From Gnetum montanum (taxonomy: Eukaryota > Streptophyta > Gnetopsida > Gnetales > Gnetaceae), in NCBI GenBank assembly GCA_015680685.1, contig MNCI01017692.1, forward strand, positions 376,756 through 440,755: a stretch of DNA of 64,000 bases, read 5' to 3'. The translations under genes and the position numbers were made by a program. This document shows, piece by piece, positions 58,101-61,582 of this stretch (position 1 is the stretch's first letter; each line of letters begins with the position of its first letter). The notes beneath the pieces were generated by a model. It was not told the DNA's origin and searched no databases. It saw only the letters and a program-made list of their open reading frames with translations.

Positions 58101-59552
58101 CTGAACATATTCACAACAGCATCATAATGTGTTGGCATTTTTTAATGCAACTTAATCTTTTTTTATGTTAGTTTTTTACCACAGATGACAACCCTTCACT
58201 GTGAGTAGAACCACCATGAGTTTTGGACTACAGCAATAGCAGTGGTGACATTGGGTCAAATACTATGTGCCCTAAAGACTCTAGAGAGGTTGACTTGACT
58301 ATGCACTTCCTGTTGGAAGAACCACGCAGTTTAATCTTTGATTTACCACCACTTAGCATTTTGTTGAACAGTTACTATGCAAACTACAAATGTAGGATTT
58401 TAACAAAATTTTAAAAATATACTCAAGAATTAAGAAATACGCACAATTCCAATCATGAATTAAACAAGATTGAATTTAATGAATGTTAACCCACAAAAAT
58501 AACAGGTGCAATTAAAAAGTTTCATCACACATGATTTTCTGCATTAAGTAGATAAGATTTAAATACACAGTAATAAATTTAACTAACCATGATAAGATTT
58601 GAGAGAATAATCTGAATTAGAACACTGAAAGCTAAAATCAATAGGGTTGACATTGCAATTCTACTCAACTCACATTCGTGATTTTATGGAATGTGAAAAA
58701 TGAAAAATAACTTCACAGTATTTATAGTTAGGGTCACATTAAATGTGCTTACCAACCAAATCACCGTCAAGGGTACTACCATGATCAAGTTTATCAATAT
58801 TAACCTTTGCTCTAATACCATGTTAAGTTTTGTTCAATCCATGTGACCACAACATAAGGAATTAATAAATAATTATGTTGGTATTATTGCGCATTATTAA
58901 TAAGTCGACAATAACACTCTAGTGTCCATGAACCCCATGAAATAAAGTTAAATATATGAATGGACAACTGGGAAAACCAAGAAGTTATCTAAGATGTAAA
59001 GTAAATCGATTGTACTTTGACATTTCACACATTTATTTATGACTTCTTGTGAGTATTTATAGGTCCACTGTAACAACAATGTTGATTTAAACAGACAACT
59101 ATTTGTTACCCGCTAATTAACTAATAGTTAACATAGACAATTTACTACAGTGTTACACAGTGATGGTTCCACCACTGTATGGCCGGAATAATATACAACC
59201 ACCTTCAATGTCATATAAATGTCCAGAATGTTGAGCTTAATAAACATACCAAATCCTTAACATAATTTTCTCGTGATCGACAATGCCGGTTATCATGCAT
59301 TGAAATTGTTGAGTAAAAATGGTGTAAAGATTTGTAAATATTTCATACAACACCATTACCTGGGAGAATGATGCGACCCTCGAGATTAATGATATGGACA
59401 GCAAGGGAGGAATACTGCTCGAGGATTTGGGAAGAATGGCCGATGGCATGGATTTTGTCAGCGTTCACGAACACAGCACCATCCTCGTATACTCGGCATT
59501 TTTCGTCCATTGTAACAATGAGCCCTCCGTGCATCAGGATGCCACTGCCCAT
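6427..59552 (-). CDS. Amidohydrolase, MTA/SAH-deaminase-like, nine exons over 53 kb
   Basis: The product is a metal-dependent amidohydrolase of the ATZ/TRZ family, closest by motif memory to bacterial and archaeal 5-methylthioadenosine/S-adenosylhomocysteine deaminases. The expected reaction is hydrolytic deamination of a purine-nucleoside-type substrate. The true plant substrate is uncertain. Exons on the minus strand are 59552-59360, 46639-46467, 30997-30839, 30712-30563, 17928-17785, 10733-10577, 8715-8543, 8191 to about 8041, and 6516-6427. All exons up to 7 join in frame. Metal and catalytic residues are visible: H70 and H72 in [10 protein letters not shown]226 and E229 in [11 protein letters not shown]265 in AAHSVWVN, and D315 in [11 protein letters not shown]. 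No signal peptide is seen, so a cytosolic location is inferred. Introns are about 12.7 kb, 15.5 kb, 126 bp, 12.6 kb, 7.1 kb, 1.9 kb, 351 bp and 1.5 kb. Exon 8 is frameshifted by one base. The gene may therefore be a recent pseudogene, may encode a shortened protein, or may contain a homopolymer error. Expected length if intact is about 460 residues, normal for the family. Confidence 0.85.
6517..8040 (-). other. Intron 8 of the amidohydrolase gene
   Basis: The intron is about 1.5 kb. It contains the duplicated ORF-like segment at 7311-7857. The remainder is AT-rich, with no recognised feature. A (GAT)n run at about 7086-7098 may be the tail of an old RTE-type LINE. Confidence 0.45.
7311..7857 (+). 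repeat. Tandem duplicated ORF-like segment in intron 8
   Basis: Two direct copies share 'gaaccattaaatctt' at 7311 and 7675, and then a block of about 130 bp at 7530-7670 and 7730-7857. Both copies of the block stay open in the same plus-strand frame, reading [19 protein letters not shown] in the first and [19 protein letters not shown] in the second. Upstream copy 1 is part of a 106-codon ORF (7351-7671). I do not recognise the protein. It may be a captured gene fragment or chance coding in a repeat. Confidence 0.45.
8041..8191 (-). pseudogene. Amidohydrolase gene exon 8, frameshifted
   Basis: After acceptor TTTTGCAG the frame opens [19 protein letters not shown], the expected continuation of GSLEVGKK from exon 7. 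It then passes a run of eight T (A8 on plus, 8113-8120) and stops at 8060-8062 after 43 codons. In the +1 frame the downstream sequence reads [16 protein letters not shown], which resembles the family's 'EN.ISVMCNGQW.M' block, up to a donor AAA|GTATTT at 8041. The exon is thus 151 nt. Removing one base would give 150 nt and a phase-0 join to exon 9. The family's segment between HDP and the W is also poorly conserved here. Confidence 0.6.
8543..8715 (-). CDS. Amidohydrolase gene exon 7
   Basis: Acceptor CCACAG completes a split Val codon. The exon then reads [35 protein letters not shown] and [11 protein letters not shown], ending at donor AAG|GTGAGT. The blocks 'PAETVL.MAT..GA' and 'GS.EVGK.ADL' are hallmarks of the amidohydrolase C-terminal half. 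Confidence 0.88.
8716..10576 (-). other. Intron 6 of the amidohydrolase gene
   Basis: The intron is about 1.86 kb and mostly taken by the LTR-like unit at 9581-10398. In 8716-9580 I see AT-rich sequence with no supported feature. The plus-strand ORF at 9063-9341 shows no domain and no coding pattern. Confidence 0.45.
9581..10398 (+). mobile_element. LTR-like unit with GTCTTGG motifs and internal ~30-bp repeats
   Basis: The boundaries TGTGTTGTTGG...TTGTGACA are tentative. The first 200 bp hold several copies of AGAYRTCTTGG, a motif also dense in the LTRs at 14172 and 16017. From about 10130 to 10290 a degenerate unit of some 28-30 bp repeats, with consensus near tgcaagrtactgtttttgtt. The end 'ccttccttcacatttcaag' recurs at 43160-43180. 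Related repeat blocks occur at 29930, 41690 and 42200. Open frames across the block (for example 9782-10297 minus) arise from the low-complexity repeat. Confidence 0.45.
10577..10733 (-). CDS. Amidohydrolase gene exon 6 (catalytic Asp)
   Basis: After acceptor GTTTAG the exon reads [31 protein letters not shown] and [17 protein letters not shown]. It ends at donor ATTG|GTAAGT and leaves one base of the Val codon. SHCP carries the conserved His-Cys-Pro. LGTDG carries the metal-binding, proton-relay Asp (D315). Confidence 0.9.
11815..12310 (-). mobile_element. Leader/internal fragment of an LTR element, inverted relative to 13.9-17 kb copies
   Basis: Read on the minus strand, 11815-11970 matches the plus-strand leader that follows the LTR at 16905-17065. 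Shared strings include 'gctttgtgagctc' and 'ttttgatgtacattttc'. The part at 12180-12310 matches, inverted, plus-strand 13860-13985 (cttacctRgtgctRggt, then gtgccacctRcctcc). The segment is therefore a minus-strand relative of the element family lying to its right. Confidence 0.5.
12311..12965 (-). mobile_element. Decayed transposon ORF of unknown type
   Basis: The minus strand carries a broken frame with blocks [36 protein letters not shown] and [20 protein letters not shown], interrupted by stops. It resembles an anonymous ORF type that accompanies plant retroelements, with a 'helix-two-helix then histidine' pattern. I cannot name it with confidence. Confidence 0.35.
13280..13480 (-). mobile_element. 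LINE remnant with zf-RVT domain
   Basis: The minus-strand translation reads [15 protein letters not shown] and then [20 protein letters not shown]. This matches the reverse-transcriptase zinc-binding domain (FLW.L.H...T...L, C..C....E...H) found at the 3' end of plant L1-type LINEs. Only this end is recognisable, and stops interrupt it. Confidence 0.55.
14172..14850 (+). mobile_element. 5' LTR of a non-autonomous LTR element
   Basis: This copy is about 680 bp, starting near TGAGACATCATCC and ending ...CCTTACCA. It aligns by eye with 16017-16878 along its whole length, for example 'catgtttttcatgagttt', 'tctactccactag' and 'gtactatgatttggcat'. Many mismatches suggest an old insertion. AGACATCTT/AGATGTCT motifs recur in the U3 part. 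This copy alone carries a G10 tract and a GC-rich insert at 14600-14645. Confidence 0.65.
14851..16016 (+). mobile_element. Internal region: tRNA-Met-type primer site and a private ORF
   Basis: Just after the 5' LTR are TTGGTATAGAGAGC (14853) and TTGGTATCAAAGCAG (about 14885). Both resemble the TGGTATCAGAGC primer site used with initiator tRNA-Met. From about 15178 to 15773 an acidic, Cys-containing reading frame runs with one frameshift near 15340. It includes [38 protein letters not shown] and a K/E-rich stretch. No gag, protease, RT or integrase motif is seen in 1.2 kb. A purine-rich aaagggaagcg lies just before the 3' LTR. The product is unknown, and this is probably a LARD/TRIM-like element. 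Confidence 0.5.
16017..16878 (+). mobile_element. 3' LTR of the non-autonomous element
   Basis: The LTR starts TGATGAGGACATCACC, preceded by the polypurine tract, and ends ...CTTTACCA. It is 862 bp and has a short internal duplication of 'ctactccactaga' at about 16216-16245. It is followed, unexpectedly for a 3' LTR, by another primer-like TTGGTATCATAGC at 16880. Confidence 0.65.
16879..17070 (+). mobile_element. Second primer site and leader after the 3' LTR
   Basis: TTGGTATCATAGCATTGG and about 170 bp of leader follow the LTR at 16878, so this LTR also served as a 5' LTR. That points to a tandem LTR-internal-LTR-internal arrangement. The leader is homologous, inverted, to 11815-11970. No protein frame is supported. 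Confidence 0.45.
17071..17585. other. Intron sequence, possible LINE 3' tail
   Basis: There is no coding pattern. The end 'ccgtttctgatgtatata' followed by AT-rich tttgtattataataat at about 17380-17420 looks like the 3' tail of an L1-type LINE. This is not proven. Confidence 0.3.
17586..17700 (+). repeat. tRNA-derived SINE-like repeat (plus strand)
   Basis: The A box gTTAGCTTAGTGATAAC (17593-17610) is followed by the B box AAGTTCAATTC (17638-17648), 45 bp on. An AT-rich tail follows, similar to the copy at 5368. It lies 85 bp beyond the exon 5 donor. Confidence 0.5.
17785..17928 (-). CDS. Amidohydrolase gene exon 5 (His/Glu catalytic motif)
   Basis: After acceptor TGTTTAG the exon encodes [20 protein letters not shown], then [20 protein letters not shown] and VWVNEEE. 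It ends at donor GAG|GTATTG and is exactly 48 codons. H226, E229 and H265 of the active site lie here. The inverted duplication begins only 72 bp upstream of its 3' splice site. Confidence 0.92.
18001..21903 (-). mobile_element. Left arm of inverted duplication: dead Ty3/gypsy chromovirus
   Basis: The minus strand runs outward from the centre. Reverse transcriptase comes first (21900-21175, with [21 protein letters not shown] and [11 protein letters not shown]). RNase H follows (about 20940-20640, [19 protein letters not shown]), then an integrase zinc domain (20340-20180, [18 protein letters not shown]). Next are an integrase core with stops and a C-terminal GDWVLL...YDGPFRI block (19533-19249). 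A chromodomain-like '[19 protein letters not shown]' remnant and part of an LTR (18400-18001) end the arm. The ORF is broken by TAG codons at 21175, about 21002, 20749 and 20656. The element is 5'-truncated inside pol, with no gag or protease. Against the right arm there are few substitutions, a 3-bp deletion in RT, and about 35 extra bases near 18180-18215. Confidence 0.85.
21904..21994. other. 91-bp spacer (loop) of the inverted duplication
   Basis: This unpaired segment lies between ctagcacctgtgc (ends 21903) and gcacaggtgctag (starts 21995). It contains a short direct repeat gaaactaata at 21960-21980 and the word atattgac near both ends. It is unlike either arm and may be the junction product of the inversion. 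Confidence 0.8.
21995..25865 (+). mobile_element. Right arm of inverted duplication: dead Ty3/gypsy chromovirus
   Basis: The plus strand carries the same element in mirror image: RT 22001-22726, RNase H 22961-23340, integrase zinc domain 23560-23720, integrase core 23790-24360 with stops, C-terminal domain 24368-24652, and chromodomain remnant about 24745-24815. A purine-rich TTGGGGAGGAT comes next, and then an LTR beginning TGTGAGAGAGG exactly at 25501. The same TAG stops occur as in the left arm (22724-22726, about 22898, 23150, 23243). The arms therefore derive from one already dead copy. Homology to the left arm ends at 25865, inside the LTR. Confidence 0.85.
25501..26163 (+). mobile_element. 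LTR of the right-arm gypsy element (extends past the palindrome)
   Basis: The LTR starts TGTGAGAGAGGTAGC directly after a polypurine tract and may end ...CTACTATATCA near 26163. A primer-like AGTTATCAAAGC (9 of 12 matches to TGGTATCAGAGC) lies at 26167. The 3' end is tentative. The stretch 26180-26300 has no recognised feature. Confidence 0.5.
26300..29300 (-). mobile_element. L1-type LINE, copy A, decayed
   Basis: The minus strand, with many stops and shifts, gives in order: an ORF1-like CCHC region (about 28910, [11 protein letters not shown]); an endonuclease C-terminal block (about 27700-27560, [13 protein letters not shown]...SGHRPLF); and RT blocks [20 protein letters not shown] (about 26920), [19 protein letters not shown] (about 26770) and [12 protein letters not shown] (about 26530). 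These are the order and motifs of plant L1-type LINEs. The RT is cut near 26300, and the 3' half is missing. No intact ORF remains. Confidence 0.7.
29585..30135 (+). mobile_element. Solo-LTR-like unit TGTAACATCC...GGGATGTTACA
   Basis: The ends form an 11-bp inverted terminal match (TGTAACATCCY / GGGATGTTACA) with TG...CA termini. Inside, 29930-30010 has the degenerate 'ttgcataggctatcat' type repeats shared with 10130, 41690 and 42200. Flanking bases do not give a convincing target duplication. ORFs across 29385-29830 are not supported as coding. Confidence 0.5.
30350..30515. repeat. Perfect 82-bp tandem duplication next to exon 4
   Basis: The unit starting gaattaagcctcatattt occurs at 30351 and again at 30433 with no mismatch that I can find. 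It ends about 48 bp before the exon 4 splice donor, on the intron side. Complete identity implies a recent duplication. Confidence 0.9.
30563..30712 (-). CDS. Amidohydrolase gene exon 4
   Basis: The acceptor TATTGCAG precedes [20 protein letters not shown], then [20 protein letters not shown] and [10 protein letters not shown]. The exon ends at donor ATG|GTAATC and is exactly 50 codons. The block 'GR[IV]R.WFG.RQ...' matches this amidohydrolase group. The final M precedes the H of exon 5, giving the usual [IM]-H-[VA]-A-E motif across the splice. Confidence 0.9.
30713..30838 (-). other. Intron 3 of the amidohydrolase gene (126 bp)
   Basis: This short intron runs from donor CAG|GTTTGC to acceptor TTGCAG. 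It is the only one of normal plant size near the middle of the gene, which makes exons 3 and 4 a tight pair. Confidence 0.85.
30839..30997 (-). CDS. Amidohydrolase gene exon 3
   Basis: After acceptor GGAGCAG the exon reads [40 protein letters not shown] and a short hydrophilic segment to SVQ. It is exactly 53 codons. 'G.T.F.E.....G.A.A....G.R' is the family's conserved strand-helix after the HxH exon. Confidence 0.92.
31164..31520 (-). mobile_element. RTE-type LINE 3' fragment
   Basis: The minus strand reads [20 protein letters not shown] followed by [14 protein letters not shown]. This corresponds to the 'RGRP...W.E...DL......D.A.DR..W' tail of plant RTE-type LINE reverse transcriptases. 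Upstream sequence to 31520 reads [18 protein letters not shown] in a shifted frame. The fragment is short, and no other domain is visible. Confidence 0.45.
31945..32105 (-). repeat. SINE-like repeat, second family, copy 1
   Basis: This block is shared with 42955-43112: 'caatgctcatYccaccaWgg', 'gtcttataacttgagaaac' and a variable centre. On the minus strand the word GACCTGGGTTTGAGCTTGG has a B-box-like core (GGTTTGAGC), and ACTTGGAGTGATGTTAATGTG may be a worn A box. It is probably a tRNA-derived SINE distinct from the copies at 5368 and 17586. Confidence 0.45.
33650..34270 (+). mobile_element. LTR-like region with GACGTC motifs and TATA box before a gypsy gag
   Basis: Between 33690 and 33850, words such as caacgtc, gacgtccgacatc and gacatccaacgtc recur. 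TATAAATAAG lies at 33940-33949. A gag-like frame starts at 34289. The layout suggests an LTR with its promoter followed by a leader, but the LTR ends and primer site were not identified. Confidence 0.4.
34289..36235 (+). mobile_element. Ty3/gypsy gag region, decayed
   Basis: The plus strand has ATG at 34289, a stop after 32 codons, then ORFs 34393-34722 and 34691-35065 overlapping in different frames. The blocks [35 protein letters not shown] and [18 protein letters not shown] match plant gypsy gag ('P.F..Y.G..DP..H...F', 'F...L...A..W...L', 'F...F'). Further weak frames run to 36235 ([20 protein letters not shown]), where a capsid tail or protease would be expected. There is no CCHC knuckle and no RT nearby. 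Confidence 0.6.
36560..37560. other. Intron sequence without recognised genes
   Basis: The region is AT-rich. It holds a (CT)n microsatellite near 36682-36710 and a short duplication of gcgaaataaaatcaatg at about 36626-36664. Nothing else stands out. Confidence 0.4.
37570..39760 (-). mobile_element. L1-type LINE, copy B, decayed
   Basis: On the minus strand the endonuclease shows [16 protein letters not shown] (about 38950) and [20 protein letters not shown] (about 38870). Its C-terminal block is [20 protein letters not shown] (about 38580). [13 protein letters not shown] block at about 38020 matches 'L.EGD.NTKFFH', and [19 protein letters not shown] at about 37740 is RT N-terminal. The 5' part shares 'ccctagccccaaaRaacca' with copy A (29258 and 39711), so the two are members of one family in the same orientation. 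All frames are broken. Confidence 0.68.
39770..41680. other. Intron sequence without recognised genes
   Basis: The stretch is AT-rich and has no domain, primer site or repeat that I can support. The plus-strand ORFs at 39974-40302 are short and compositionally odd, rich in P, L and I, with no family resemblance. Confidence 0.35.
41690..41957 (+). repeat. Degenerate ~30-bp repeat block and LTR-like 3' end
   Basis: Copies of 'ataagatactgcttctatt' and 'gatactatttttgtt' types are followed by 'aattgggatgtgaca'. This is the same order as at 10130-10398 and 29930-30135. Confidence 0.4.
42188..42480 (+). repeat. 76-bp tandem duplication within a degenerate ~30-bp repeat block
   Basis: The string gattctacgcaggttccaag starts at 42195 and at 42271, giving a 76-bp near-perfect duplication. 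It lies inside a longer run of 'ttgcacaggttactgtttcg' type units that continues to about 42470. The minus-strand ORF at 42057-42434, with its [12 protein letters not shown] repeats, is the shadow of this repeat. Confidence 0.6.
42955..43112 (-). repeat. SINE-like repeat, second family, copy 2
   Basis: This copy matches the block at 31945-32105 in the same orientation, including 'caatgctcattccaccaagg' and 'cttataacttgagaaacaa'. On the minus strand GTTTGAGCTTGG is B-box-like. Confidence 0.45.
43597..45277 (+). mobile_element. Candidate LTR unit TGTAACAACCC...GATGTTACA
   Basis: The ends are inversely related (TGTAACAACCC against GAGATGTTACA), and AGAA flanks both sides as a possible 4-bp target duplication. 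The 3' end 'gggggctctaggagttggct' followed by gttgctccctac recurs at 56736-56782. The interior (43870-44062) holds an RTE LINE tail. An AT dinucleotide run lies at about 44761-44776. No coding is seen. Confidence 0.45.
43870..44062 (+). mobile_element. RTE-type LINE 3' end with (GAT)n tail
   Basis: The worn frame [10 protein letters not shown]...DDLKKL is followed by 'tagtagacaccatttagttg' and ggacaaggcaaggatgatgatgatga. The 'AGTTGGGA-AAGGC-(GAT)n' ending is typical of plant RTE-type LINEs. Confidence 0.55.
45936..46146. other. Assembly gap (Ns) flanked by poly-T
   Basis: Ns occupy 46019-46108, with about 29 T before and about 27 T after. The open frames across it are artefacts of F/K homopolymers and X. 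Real length and content are unknown. Confidence 0.95.
46467..46639 (-). CDS. Amidohydrolase gene exon 2 (HxH metal motif)
   Basis: After acceptor TTGACAG the exon completes the Gly codon of exon 1. It then reads [20 protein letters not shown], a [10 protein letters not shown] block and [11 protein letters not shown], and ends at donor GGA|GTATGT. H70 and H72 of the binuclear or mononuclear metal site are in NTHVHT. W..  'IWP.E' is shared with the MTA/SAH deaminase group. Confidence 0.93.
46640..46914 (-). mobile_element. Copia 3' LTR start next to exon 2 (partial or end not found)
   Basis: On the minus strand the canonical copia polypurine tract TTGTGGGAGAT directly precedes TGTTATATACAGTG at 46914. 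The far end of the LTR was not identified before exon 2. It is either very short or truncated, and the exon 2 acceptor lies within 275 bp. Confidence 0.5.
46930..49100 (-). mobile_element. Ty1/copia pol, decayed
   Basis: The minus strand carries, in order: an integrase tail (about 48960, [13 protein letters not shown], as in 'K..KCIFVGY'); RT start [20 protein letters not shown] (about 48460); NVKTIFLH (about 48160); [20 protein letters not shown] (about 47940); RSLMYGMIC and VVSRYARH (about 47600, RNase H border); [20 protein letters not shown] (about 47430); and [20 protein letters not shown] (about 47070). Integrase-RT-RNase H order without a separate RNase H-before-integrase layout defines copia. 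Stops and shifts are frequent, so the copy is inactive. Confidence 0.78.
49148..49225 (+). repeat. tRNA-derived SINE-like repeat
   Basis: An A-box-like TAGGTGGCTTAAGTGGTTAG is followed by a B-box-like CAGTTCAATTC about 50 bp on. The downstream tail is not simple. This could be a tRNA pseudogene or a diverged SINE. Confidence 0.35.
50286..53400 (-). mobile_element. Ty3/gypsy pol, complete order but decayed
   Basis: The minus strand shows protease HILIDGE(stop)[11 protein letters not shown] (about 53290), then linker [20 protein letters not shown] (about 53110). RT follows with [11 protein letters not shown] and [12 protein letters not shown] (about 52380-52260; D-D altered to FDG). RNase H has [46 protein letters not shown] and ADALS (about 51870-51530). 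The integrase zinc and core regions have [32 protein letters not shown] and [18 protein letters not shown] (51300-50800). The C-terminal domain is [19 protein letters not shown] (50286-50528). No chromodomain is seen. The RT active site is lost, and stops are present throughout. The element differs from the palindrome family. Confidence 0.78.
53420..54950. other. Intron sequence without recognised genes
   Basis: Recurrent words around 'caactatgagttc' / 'ctatgagttgcagtt' / 'tgtgactcatagtcg' at 53520-53700 give loosely repeated structure. It may be LTR or leader of the adjacent gypsy copy. No LTR ends were found. Confidence 0.3.
54955..55100 (-). repeat. Three spaced GGTTCAATTCC-like motifs
   Basis: Plus-strand ggaattgaacc occurs near 54960 and 55020, and agaattgaactc near 55084. 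On the minus strand these read as RNA polymerase III B boxes at about 60-65-bp spacing. They look like a worn tandem of SINE or tRNA halves. Confidence 0.35.
55145..55332 (+). repeat. 47-bp minisatellite, four copies
   Basis: The unit begins aaagaaaagaatacgaacag and ends gttacaagaaacc. Copies differ by a few bases (cgactag, caactag, caacaag, caacaag). The last two copies are identical, so the array grew by recent local duplication. Confidence 0.9.
55686..56013 (+). repeat. 162-bp tandem duplication
   Basis: The string gaaaatatcaagattgttgt starts at 55686 and at 55848. The copies share 'cctctgcactctcatgccta' and ggcatttttggcaaaggattgcc. Differences include a T-run expansion in copy 2. Minus-strand ORFs across it are shadows of the repeat. 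Confidence 0.85.
56736..56782 (+). repeat. LTR-like 3' end shared with 45222-45277
   Basis: 'gggggcttcgggtgctagct' followed by cttgctccctatgagtgggcgtta parallels the end of the unit at 43597-45277. The 5' end of this copy was not found. Confidence 0.35.
57004..57840 (+). mobile_element. Left half of a palindromic-family LTR
   Basis: The piece starts TGATGAGTGGTGAGGTACCC and follows the left arm of the LTR at 61583 closely (accatacgaatacgagc, cacttaaggttaat, gcacgtgctcgaag). It is cut near 57840, where the spacer and right arm should follow. A minus-strand TATAAATAAGAG lies at 57721-57732. The 10-bp palindrome GCGATATCGC is at 57767-57776, among four ATATCG words. Confidence 0.7.
57935..58116 (-). 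CDS. Orphan coding-like segment, unknown
   Basis: The minus strand is open for about 58 codons with normal protein-like composition. It includes [40 protein letters not shown] and [18 protein letters not shown], then stops. There is no ATG near its beginning, and no clear splice sites. It may be an exon of a captured gene or part of an element I do not recognise. It abuts the truncated LTR at 57840. Confidence 0.3.
59360..59552 (-). CDS. Amidohydrolase gene exon 1 (start)
   Basis: ATG at 59552 opens [20 protein letters not shown]. The exon continues [20 protein letters not shown] to [10 protein letters not shown] and ends at donor CCAG|GTAATG. An in-frame TAG lies seven codons upstream, so this is the first possible Met in the frame. 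The '[LI].[GN]G.[IV].T.D......DG...V....I..IG' strand pattern and 'G..[IV].PG' leading into HxH are standard for amidohydrolase N-termini. Confidence 0.92.
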
Positions 59553-60140
59553 GTTTTGCTTTCTCCGATAAAACTAACTTGAATGATGACTTGTAGTTCA
59601 TTCACCTCTAGCGAACCTAGATCCAACCAATCACCTTTGCAATCAAAAGCAAGTGGTCCGTGCAACAACAACAATCCTACTGAATCTGCTGCGAGCCTCT
59701 GCTCTATCCGCAAAACAAACAAAATAGACAGGTCACCTTGATCGCTGCTTCGCTGCCCCGTCTTTCCGCCCACTTCTGTGGAGCATCACCAGATTCTGTC
59801 GGGGTTCGGCAAAAATGACGATAGCAGAGATAGTAGCAGAAATAGCAGCAGAAATGGTAACGGAGATTTGAATGATTTTACTGCACCACCAATGCACAGC
59901 TCATCTCTGTTTTTAAGCGACTTTCTTTGAGCTGAACTCAAAAACGACGGCCAGATCATAATAGCAAATCGAAGGACCAATGGTACTGGACCGTTCTGTT
60001 AAGAGAATGCTGTATTGCGTTAGAGTCAACCTAGCCAAGCTACAGTTGGTACTAGGCAGTGGGCATTCCCGAACCGCATTCAATGAAATTCGGTACAATC
60101 TTTATTTTGGAAGTAAAGAACCGGAGGAGCATTAAGTGTC
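59553..60140 (-). promoter_or_regulatory. Presumed 5' UTR and promoter region of the amidohydrolase gene
   Basis: The sequence upstream of the ATG is noticeably richer in G+C than the intron, up to about 60130. It has no transposon match that I can see. Short minus-strand ORFs here (59534-59773, 59786-59980) lack family motifs. No single convincing TATA box was found. Confidence 0.35.
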
Positions 60141-60790
60141 ATAGTAAATATATTTTCAGTATTATCGGTCTCACTATTGCATGGGAGTTATGAGACTATT
60201 AAAAAAATAAACCATAAAAACAGTTAAAAGGAAATCGTAGAAGTTTAAACTGCTCACCCATGGCCACGCTGTAATAAATCTTGGGTGGTTTGTAATAACT
60301 TTGTTTTTTCCCTTGGCATACTTTAATTTGCTTTATTTAAAAACTTCAAGTTATAAGGTATAATCTTAATAGTATGATTCCTGATTTCAAAGTTTCAAGT
60401 TATGGTCAATTTTTGTGGGTAATTTTGTATTATAAAGTTTTAATTTGACTATATATTTTGGGGGCCCGAGTGTAAATATTTTAGGGTAAATATTATTATA
60501 AAGTTCATAATGAGTCTCCATATATAAATTTTTTGGGGGTAAATATTATTATAAGGTTCACAATGAACATATGCTTATGCCTAAGAGTATGCAATCCTCC
60601 AAAGTGTCCTCCTTTAAGTATTTGCCTTGCTAGTGTACCAAAAACTCCATTTTTTATCAAGAGCATATCCAAATGTGCACATCTTGACAATGGAACGAAT
60701 TCATTGTTCTTTCAGAGTCTTAATGTTTAGAGGCCCACAGGACTTCATCTTTGCTAGACAAGTTTGAACTGTTGAAGATCATCATCTCCA
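60141..60790. other. AT-rich upstream sequence
   Basis: There is a local direct repeat of 'gtaaatattattataaRgtt' followed by cayaatgaR at 60485-60510 and 60538-60566. Nothing else is recognised. Confidence 0.35.
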
Positions 60791-61129
60791 AGGTTGAACT
60801 TTTCAACATGGAAACTTGGAATACTAGATGATACTTTGCTAGATACTTTGGCAACTACAACTTCTATGCAACTAAGTTCTAATGAGCAAGCACCATCAAA
60901 GATCCATCATAGTGTCTCGAGAACTTTTGACTCGCATTCTTCTTTGTCCTCATCTACCCTGTATAATTCATCTTCAAGAGAGCCCACAATCCAACATAAA
61001 ATTGTAAAGGTCTACATTTACTATCAACATACTTTTTCATATGCTACCTAGACTTCTCCAATATAGTTTGTCCACCTGAATATGATCTACCCACAACTTC
61101 ACAAACTCATGAGTTGAAGGATTTTGACC

Positions 61130-61565
61130 TTGTTGCAAGCTTTCCAACTATTAGGGTACTACACTCGTTACTACAGAGAATCCCGTGGCAGGGAATCTTT
61201 GAAAGCTATAACTAAACTATGTCACAACCATTAGAGTCATCCAATTTGCTTAATCAAACAAGATGCAATGCCTCAAGTAATCCTCCAAGCTCTTGTTCAT
61301 CCATTTTGTTTATCCATCTATCTAGTGATATCTCAAAGACATATGCACCTTCATTTCCATCATCTTATTTAGCTTCCACCAAAAATCCCCTGTGAAATGA
61401 GAGTATCAATCAAACATAATGCTAGTTGGCTATCTAAAATAATAAACCACATGGTCAAAGAATAAGGATGTCACAGTCTCAACCATGTAAGCTATTGGAC
61501 ATGCGATGAAAATGACATACTTAAAAAAAACTTATCCATAACATAAAGATGATGGAAAATCCTTG
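61130..61565 (-). mobile_element. Ty3/gypsy integrase-core remnant
   Basis: The minus strand, across several frames, reads VMDKFF(stop), then SLFFDHVVYYF, SHFTGDFWWKLNKMM and WMNKSLEDYLRHC. These follow the gypsy integrase pattern 'VVDR.SK', 'F...V...HG.P', 'F...FW..L' and 'NR.LE..LR'. The remnant ends 18 bp before the LTR at 61583, so the younger element probably inserted into it. Confidence 0.5.
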
Positions 61566-61582
61566 CACTACGCAAAGCTTGA

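Larger units (their letters stand above)
46640..59359 (-). other. Intron 1 of the amidohydrolase gene (12.7 kb)
   Basis: The intron contains a copia element (46930-49100), a SINE-like copy, a complete decayed gypsy pol (50286-53400), minisatellites at 55145-56013, half of a palindromic LTR (57004-57840) and an orphan coding-like segment at 57935-58116. The stretches 53420-54950, 56030-56730 and 58120-59350 have nothing I can support. Confidence 0.6.

Noticed and set aside
60794-61051. 85-codon plus-strand ORF
   Set aside because: It is serine-rich with no motif, near a minus-strand gypsy remnant. It cannot be supported as a gene.
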